Positions 54,401 to 58,322 of a stretch of DNA of 58,322 nt are shown here, one piece after another; within the stretch, counting starts at the first letter, position 1; the number at the start of each line of letters is the position of its first letter. The notes beneath the pieces were generated by a model. It ran no database searches. It saw only the letters and a list, made by a program, of their open reading frames with translations, and was not told where the DNA came from. Source of the DNA: Candidatus Kuenenia stuttgartensis. Lineage in GTDB: Bacteria > Planctomycetota > Planctomycetia > Pirellulales > UBA1268. The stretch is taken from contig CAMCQY010000006.1 of the NCBI GenBank assembly GCA_945877135.1, positions 1-58,322 of the forward strand, given 5' to 3'. Both the position numbers and the translations under genes were made by a program.

Positions 54401-55295
54401 ACAGGGTCAACAGGGACAGGGTCAGCAGGGACAGGGTCAGCAGGGACAGGGTCAGCAGGGACAGGGTCAGCAGGGACAGGGTCAGCAGGGACAGGGTCAG
54501 CAGGGACAGGGTCAGCAGGGACAGGGTCAACAGGGACAGGGTCAGCAGGGACAGGGTCAACAGGGACAGGGTCAACAGGGACAGGGTCAGCAGGGACAGG
54601 GCGATGCGGCCGGCCCGAATGCAGAGGAGAGCGGTTCGAAAAAAAGCGGGAATCCGGCGACTGGTCCGGCGGGTGAGGGAGCAGCGCAGCCGCAGGGTGA
54701 CCCTCAGCAAGAGGGTGAAGCTGGTGGTAAGCCGAGCGGCCAGCCAGCGGCGGGGCCACCGCCTGAGGGAGCGAGCCAGTCGAGCCCGGTGGGTGGTGGC
54801 GGATGGTCGGAAGGAGCAGGGACACCGACGGGTGGAGCAGCCGCTCAGGGACCACCGCCTTCTCGCGAAACGGAATGGGGTTCACAGGAGCTTGAGAACG
54901 CCCGCAACGCGGCCGACCTCGCCCTCGAACACCTGCGCACCACGGTCGATTCGGGTCGAACCGATGTGCTCGACGAACTTGGCTGGACTCGCGACCAGGC
55001 GCGTGCGTTTCTCGACCGCTGGGAATCGATGCGGCGGCAGTCGGAAAGCCCCGATCTCCAGAAACGCGGGGAGTTTGAGCGGGTGCTCCGCAGCCTCGGC
55101 CTCCGGCCCGCTGGCGTGCAGAGTTCCCGCGAAGTTCCCGCCGACGCGAAGGGCGGCCAGGCGGAGGGCCGCCGCAGTCGGCCCCCGAGCGACTACCGCG
55201 AACGGTTCAAGGCGTTCCTTCAGGGGACGAGTGGCGAACAGGACGGCGGTTCCAGACAAGATGACCGTTCCAAGCCGGGCAATGGTGGCGAATAA
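51489..55295 (+). CDS. Giant membrane protein with Gln/Gly-rich low-complexity region (DUF4175-like)
   Basis: A 1268-residue protein. The ATG at 51489 is chosen because an upstream frame to 51312 overlaps lpxK. Hydrophobic helices lie at ~40-70, 80-105 and 175-200, with VNLVYAARVIEKEHPELHNDLVNTVLV between. This is followed by an extracytoplasmic beta-rich part (~210-590) and a very low-complexity stretch (~597-1130) rich in Q, G, S, K and E, including 15 copies of GQQGQ. The last ~140 residues are helical (NARNAADLALEHLRTTVDSG). The order recalls the DUF4175/aProt low-complexity proteins; the name is a resemblance. nadB begins at its stop codon (TAATG), so they share a transcript. Confidence 0.75.
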   Translation: MATASQPPSEPLAVSTWADDGQPDSKSERYLARRLAAASADYKGVALITFLLGAGVATLVWVACGVVLEHWLVPGGLPRWARWTWLLTGLAAIVAAGVRWILPLMRYRVNLVYAARVIEKEHPELHNDLVNTVLVKAHPEGNAATVVKSLERRAAKRLSSVPAESVIDRSLAVGLAYALAALVGLACVYSLVAPKSLLTTTARLLAPWARVAAPTRVRLEPPRLRWRMPGEDAAPLGPGVGADAATADGNDPHDSRNIKVEAGGATLVRGRQLVVTTAIHGLRRDERPIVTVTPVLDSGAVDGAAVPWRADMTRVGGETGTGQRYAAVLPDAARGLDQSVTFTIQAGDARSEPIRVAMVDSPTLMVREVRYEFPAYMRRESETVAWQGDLRGVEGTRVVIVAESNQPLESAWIDFDCDGSRDLKLKVGASDLARATGSFVLQMNPERTSAEHGAYRLLLQPRGTALADRGQVQAEKLEHRIEVQADLAPEISIEEPLESPARVPPGAPVTVRVRALDPDFGLARVGLETRVKGGAAQPEIVLPGSERSGAFNGSLQLVPERLGAGGGSTLEYRGVAVDTRPSQPNVTHTPWKLLQIDASAPPRQPEKAPPRSGEQKKQGDEEQENGEGESGKASDDSRGASGENGGQGSSDGREGGRQEKDQGKQGEEGPQQQGPQQQGPQGEQREQGGQQQKPKDGKESGGAQQRQPQQGQPQQNSGQQGEAQPGQQGGAASGSQQGGKQPQAGENKQQGSSQGQSGEAGGADGPGTGRGTEGKGGTGAQSDGKQSDGESGAGGQQGGRQNAAQDSAQRPGGAKSGSDAGGAGGADGSSQGKQTGDQRGMGNQKGGSQKGGSQQPRPAVAADGTNDGEAMERILDHRRQAGDNSSDGMKAGKTKPDGDGAGESGRGSDGKAGENSSNEGKSAGQNPANKPGEGNPRDGASADGESQPGAGGEKSGKSQGDKGQQGQGQQGQGQQGQGQQGQGQQGQGQQGQGQQGQGQQGQGQQGQGQQGQGQQGQGQQGQGQQGQGQQGQGQQGQGDAAGPNAEESGSKKSGNPATGPAGEGAAQPQGDPQQEGEAGGKPSGQPAAGPPPEGASQSSPVGGGGWSEGAGTPTGGAAAQGPPPSRETEWGSQELENARNAADLALEHLRTTVDSGRTDVLDELGWTRDQARAFLDRWESMRRQSESPDLQKRGEFERVLRSLGLRPAGVQSSREVPADAKGGQAEGRRSRPPSDYRERFKAFLQGTSGEQDGGSRQDDRSKPGNGGE
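54375..54599 (+). repeat. Fifteen 15-bp tandem units coding GQQGQ
   Basis: Exactly 15 units of the form GGTCARCAGGGACAG, in frame, coding Gly-Gln-Gln-Gly-Gln. Units differ mainly by CAA/CAG at one codon. The array lies at residues 963-1037 of the giant membrane protein. The length probably varies between strains by slippage or recombination. Confidence 0.95.
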
Positions 55296-57016
55296 TGCAG
55301 TCGAGCCATCATGGCCAGATCTTCGAAGGTCCGCGTTACCTGGCGGCGTTTGGTCCCAAGCGGGTGCCACACTGCTTCACCGATGTGCTCATTCTGGGCG
55401 GTGGATTGGCCGGATTGCGGGCCGCGTTGGCCGTCGATCCGCGGCTGTCGGTGACGGTGGTCACGAAGGATGACCTGCAGAGTTCGTCAAGCCAGTGGGC
55501 GCAGGGGGGCATCGCCAGCGTCGTCGATCCGGAAGACCGCTTCGACAATCATGTTGCCGACACGCTCACCGCCGGTGGCGGGCTCTGTCATGAGGATGTG
55601 GTCGATTCCGTCGTTCGCGAGGCTCCGGCGAGGATCGCCGAACTGATCGCCTGGGGCACGCGATTCGACTCGCACAATGGCAGCCTGGAACTGGGCCGCG
55701 AGGGAGGCCACAGCCATCATCGCATCGTGCACGCCCTCGGCGACGCCACCGGCCGCGAGGTGATGCGGGCGGTGATCGAGCGGGCGCGGGAGTTGGAGAA
55801 TCTCGAGGTCTGGCCCGAGACATTCACGATCGATCTCGTCACCCACGAGGGGGCATGCCGCGGCGCGCTCGTTTGGAATCCATCGCACGGCAAGACGCTC
55901 GTCTGGGCCCGCCGCACGATTCTCGCCACGGGCGGCGCCGGACAACTCTACCGGGAATCGACCAATCCACCGGGGGCGAGCGGCGATGGCATGGCGCTCG
56001 CCTGGCGGGCCGGCGCGGAACTGCGTGACATGGAGTTCATGCAGTTCCATCCCACGGTGCTCTACATCGCTGGCGGTGCCCGCAGCCTGATCACCGAGGC
56101 GGTCCGCGGCGCGGGCGCGTGGCTGGTCGATCGAGACGGTCGCCGGTTCATGCCCGACTTCGACCCGCGGGCGGAGCTTGCACCGCGGGACGTCGTTGCC
56201 CGGGCGATCACGGTCGTCATGCACCGCACGCATCAGGCCAACGTCTTTCTTGACCTCTCTCACCTCGATCCGCAGATGGTGCGGCGGCGGTTTCCCGGCA
56301 TGGCCGAGATCTGCGGGAAGTTTGGGCTCGATCTGACGCGGGATCGGATCCCGGTGAGGCCCGGTGCCCACTACATGATCGGCGGTGTGACCGTCGATGC
56401 CCACGGCCGTACAACCATTCCCGGCTTGTTCGCGGCTGGTGAGGTGACGTCCAGTGGCCTGCACGGGGCCAACCGGCTGGCGAGCAACAGCCTCCTCGAA
56501 GGGCTGGTGTACGGTGCCCGGGCGGGCGAGGCAGCCAGCGCCGAGATCCTTGGGACGGCCGGTGGCACGGCTGGAGACGGACATGAGTTCCGCGTGCCTG
56601 CCCTGGCCAATCCGCGGGCGGTCGATGGGCACGGGCAGACCGCCGAGACCAACGGGGCGCTCGACCTCGCCGACATCCGCAATTCACTGCGGGCGCTGAT
56701 GTGGCGGCATGTCGGGGTGGAGCGGACCGGAGACTCCCTCGCCGAGGCGCTCGAGACGGTCGAGGGATGGTGCCGCTACGTGCTGCCCCGTCAGTTTGCC
56801 GAGCCGCAGGGCTGGCAGCTGCAGAACATGCTCGAGGTGGCGAGGCTGATGATCCGGGGTGCGATCGAGCGGCGCGAGACCCGCGGTGTGCACTTTCGCA
56901 ATGATTTTCCCGAGGCGAGTGCGGATTGGCGGGCGCACATCGGCTGGCAGCGTGGCCGGTCGCAGCCACTGGTCGATGCCCTCCAGGCCGTGGCTTCAGT
57001 GGCTGAGCAGGGCTGA
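55295..57016 (+). CDS. nadB: L-aspartate oxidase
   Basis: A 573-residue flavoprotein. DVLILGGGLAGLRAALAV (GGGLAG at 35-40) is the FAD site. SSSQWAQGGIASVVDP, MEFMQFHPTVLY and GGVTVDAHGRTTIPGLFAAGEV with SSGLHGANRLASNSLLEGLVYG are the NadB family signatures. It oxidises L-aspartate to iminoaspartate for NAD synthesis; nadA and nadC are not in the window. Its ATG overlaps the preceding stop by one base (TAATG). Confidence 0.95.
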   Translation: MQSSHHGQIFEGPRYLAAFGPKRVPHCFTDVLILGGGLAGLRAALAVDPRLSVTVVTKDDLQSSSSQWAQGGIASVVDPEDRFDNHVADTLTAGGGLCHEDVVDSVVREAPARIAELIAWGTRFDSHNGSLELGREGGHSHHRIVHALGDATGREVMRAVIERARELENLEVWPETFTIDLVTHEGACRGALVWNPSHGKTLVWARRTILATGGAGQLYRESTNPPGASGDGMALAWRAGAELRDMEFMQFHPTVLYIAGGARSLITEAVRGAGAWLVDRDGRRFMPDFDPRAELAPRDVVARAITVVMHRTHQANVFLDLSHLDPQMVRRRFPGMAEICGKFGLDLTRDRIPVRPGAHYMIGGVTVDAHGRTTIPGLFAAGEVTSSGLHGANRLASNSLLEGLVYGARAGEAASAEILGTAGGTAGDGHEFRVPALANPRAVDGHGQTAETNGALDLADIRNSLRALMWRHVGVERTGDSLAEALETVEGWCRYVLPRQFAEPQGWQLQNMLEVARLMIRGAIERRETRGVHFRNDFPEASADWRAHIGWQRGRSQPLVDALQAVASVAEQG

Positions 57017-57083
57017 GAAGAAACCTCTGGCCTGACGCATCGTCGGGCCGCGCCGGATGTGCCGCTTTCGCGACATCCCGGTC

Positions 57084-58019
57084 TCACTTCCCAACGGGCT
57101 GGCCTGCCAGTCGTTGGGTGACCGCCTCGTGGAAAAACCCTACCGCATTTGCCGCCTGCCAGAGCAGGATGGCGGAGGTTATCTGCGCCCGTCGTCCGAG
57201 CCCGCGATGCAGCCGCAGATGCCGCGGCAGTTGCCTCATCAGGTTGCTGTGAAAGCTCATGTCATCCTGCATGGTGCCTGACCCCCGCAGCCGCCGCTTG
57301 GCCTGGTAGACATAGGCACCGCGGCCGTAGCGGTAGTGGAGTTCGAGAAACCGCCTCAGATTCTGGGCGTGGCGATGTTCGATCGTGGCTGATGGCACCA
57401 GCCGCAGCGGCCGACCACTGGCCCGCCAGCGATCACAGAAGTCACGATCCTCGGCGCCTGCACGCGGAAACGAGGTGTCGAACCCGCCGAGTGCGGAGTA
57501 GTCACTACGGCTACAGAGCATGTTGTTGCTCGTCAGGAAGTAGGCGGCTTCATGATCACGATTGAAGTGCTCGTAGACGAGGTCGATGATCATCTGGCTG
57601 GTCGTTGCAAACACGTCGTCCGCAAGTCCATTGACGGTGATGCCGCCCACGAGTGCGCTGGGGCACTGCCGGTGGGCGGCGACGAGCGATTCCAGCCAGG
57701 TGGGCGAGGGCAGACAGTCGTCGTCGGTCAGGGCGATGAGGTCCCCACGGGACTCCTGCACGCCGCGGTTGCGGGCGGCTGCCGGACCGGCATTCTGCTG
57801 GCGGATGACGCGGACGGCGGGGCCGGCCGGGGCGGTGTCTGCGGGCGGCACGACCGGTTGAGGGCTGCCGTCATCGACCACGACCACCTCGAACGTGTCT
57901 GCAGCCATCGTCTGCCGGGCAAGCGCAGCCAAGCAATCACGCAGCCGCTCGGGGCGGGCGTAGGTGGGAATAACGATGCTGACGAGAGGGGGGGTCTTCG
58001 TGGTTGTCACCGAAATCAT
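57084..58019 (-). CDS. Glycosyltransferase family 2
   Basis: A 311-residue protein. The ATG at 58019 begins [26 protein letters not shown], the usual GT2 opening; the longer frame to 58304 has no conserved start and overlaps the next gene. [11 protein letters not shown] and [17 protein letters not shown] are the nucleotide-sugar and DXD motifs, and [20 protein letters not shown] is the ED/QXXRW-like acceptor motif. It transfers a sugar to an unknown acceptor. It lies 67 bp from nadB, convergent with it. Confidence 0.88.
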   Translation of the reverse strand: MISVTTTKTPPLVSIVIPTYARPERLRDCLAALARQTMAADTFEVVVVDDGSPQPVVPPADTAPAGPAVRVIRQQNAGPAAARNRGVQESRGDLIALTDDDCLPSPTWLESLVAAHRQCPSALVGGITVNGLADDVFATTSQMIIDLVYEHFNRDHEAAYFLTSNNMLCSRSDYSALGGFDTSFPRAGAEDRDFCDRWRASGRPLRLVPSATIEHRHAQNLRRFLELHYRYGRGAYVYQAKRRLRGSGTMQDDMSFHSNLMRQLPRHLRLHRGLGRRAQITSAILLWQAANAVGFFHEAVTQRLAGQPVGK

Positions 58020-58187
58020 GATACATGGTTGTCCGTTGTCGATCTCTTCGAAGGAAAAGTGGCGGCTGACCGCGTGCGGCGGCCACGGCAACGGCTGTCG
58101 ACCCGGTCGCAAGTCCGTATGCTGTTGGTTTCGAGGGGTGGCCGACTCCAGCGCCGCCCCGCGTCCCACACGACGGAATTCTTCCGC

Positions 58188-58322
58188 ATGAAGATCACGA
58201 AGCTCACGACCTCCATCGTTCCGCCCCGCTGGTGCTTCCTGAAGATCGAGACCGACGAAGGCATCGTCGGCTGGGGTGAGCCCGTGCTCGAAGGCCGCGC
58301 CCACACGGTGGCGGCGGCGGTC
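58188..58322 (+). CDS. Enolase-superfamily protein, D-galactonate-dehydratase-like, partial
   Basis: Forty-five codons from ATG at 58188 to the right edge, still open. The sequence [20 protein letters not shown], then [25 protein letters not shown], is the N-terminal capping domain of mandelate-racemase/DgoD-type dehydratases. The catalytic residues lie beyond the window. It may dehydrate a sugar acid, which would fit the glycan-rich gene content. Confidence 0.78.
   Translation, partial: MKITKLTTSIVPPRWCFLKIETDEGIVGWGEPVLEGRAHTVAAAV

Noticed and set aside
54375..54599. CRISPR-like array.
   Set aside because: The 15-bp units have no spacers and code for GQQGQ in frame.
53140..54885. A 581-residue open frame on the minus strand under the giant membrane protein.
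   Set aside because: It is a shadow created by low-complexity GC-rich repeats; its proline-rich translation simply mirrors the repeats and has no conserved domain.
54187..55473. A 428-residue frame in the +1-shifted reading of the same region.
   Set aside because: It consists of Arg/Val repeats (SRDRVNRDRV) from the 15-bp array and crosses the end of the true gene into nadB.

Overview
This window looks like the chromosome of a planctomycete (Planctomycetota, most likely a Pirellulales-type lineage). The evidence is the gene content rather than any single marker: DUF1559 prepilin-like proteins, DUF1552/DUF1592 proteins, DUF1080 proteins, fused dehydrogenase/HEAT/cytochrome c proteins, a Cys-type sulfatase, archaeal-type C1 genes (fhcA, fhcB), and GC-rich DNA with many gene pairs joined by 4-nt ATGA/GTGA overlaps. 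There are no rRNA operon, no recognisable tRNA, no CRISPR array, no transposase and no phage genes.

Layout. 1-2.2 kb: a coiled-coil protein with a recently expanded 42-bp repeat (cut by the left edge) and a GT4-like glycosyltransferase. 2.2-6.1 kb: fhcA, fhcB and a DUF1080 protein in one overlapping minus-strand run. 6.4-24.1 kb: a secreted and periplasmic catabolic-type region with a DUF1552/DUF1592 pair, a 1428-residue DUF1080/dehydrogenase/HEAT/cytochrome c protein, a lipoprotein plus DUF1559 pair, a Tat-exported Gfo/Idh oxidoreductase, a sulfatase, a five-haem PA14 cytochrome and a secreted dehydrogenase-like protein. 24.2-30.1 kb: minus-strand housekeeping genes (PIN/TRAM, dgt, HIT, hemW, MBL-fold hydrolase, scpA). 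30.4-33.5 kb: rplM, rpsI, a Gly/Met-rich secreted protein and a second DUF1559 protein. 33.9-38.2 kb: a tightly coupled ABC export-type module of three genes. 38.3-44.7 kb: CNNM/CBS protein, proB, a purF-like gene, trmB, a FabZ-like dehydratase, a 32-residue basic microprotein and a small membrane protein. 44.8-48.6 kb: a non-coding repeat cluster and two tandem alpha-toroid (prenyltransferase/squalene-cyclase-repeat) membrane proteins. 48.9-58.3 kb: rpmG, glycosyltransferase and lpxK, a giant membrane protein with a GQQGQ repeat, nadB, another glycosyltransferase and the start of a DgoD-like enolase-superfamily gene.

How the genes may work together. The 6-24 kb block fits extracellular or periplasmic breakdown of (sulfated) glycans coupled to c-type cytochromes. 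fhcA/fhcB belong to the tetrahydromethanopterin formaldehyde-oxidation pathway. LpxK with nearby glycosyltransferases fits a lipid-A-containing outer membrane.

The most unusual observation is non-coding. A ~131-nt intergenic element occurs twice (17975-18105 and 27115-27246). The two copies share terminal inverted repeats and internal hairpins, and at four paired positions both sides differ in a compensatory way. That is what a structure under selection looks like. A second non-coding cluster at 44812-45189 has a near-perfect 19-bp inverted repeat followed by 102-bp tandem hairpin units. All functional names come from reading motifs by eye; no database search was run.
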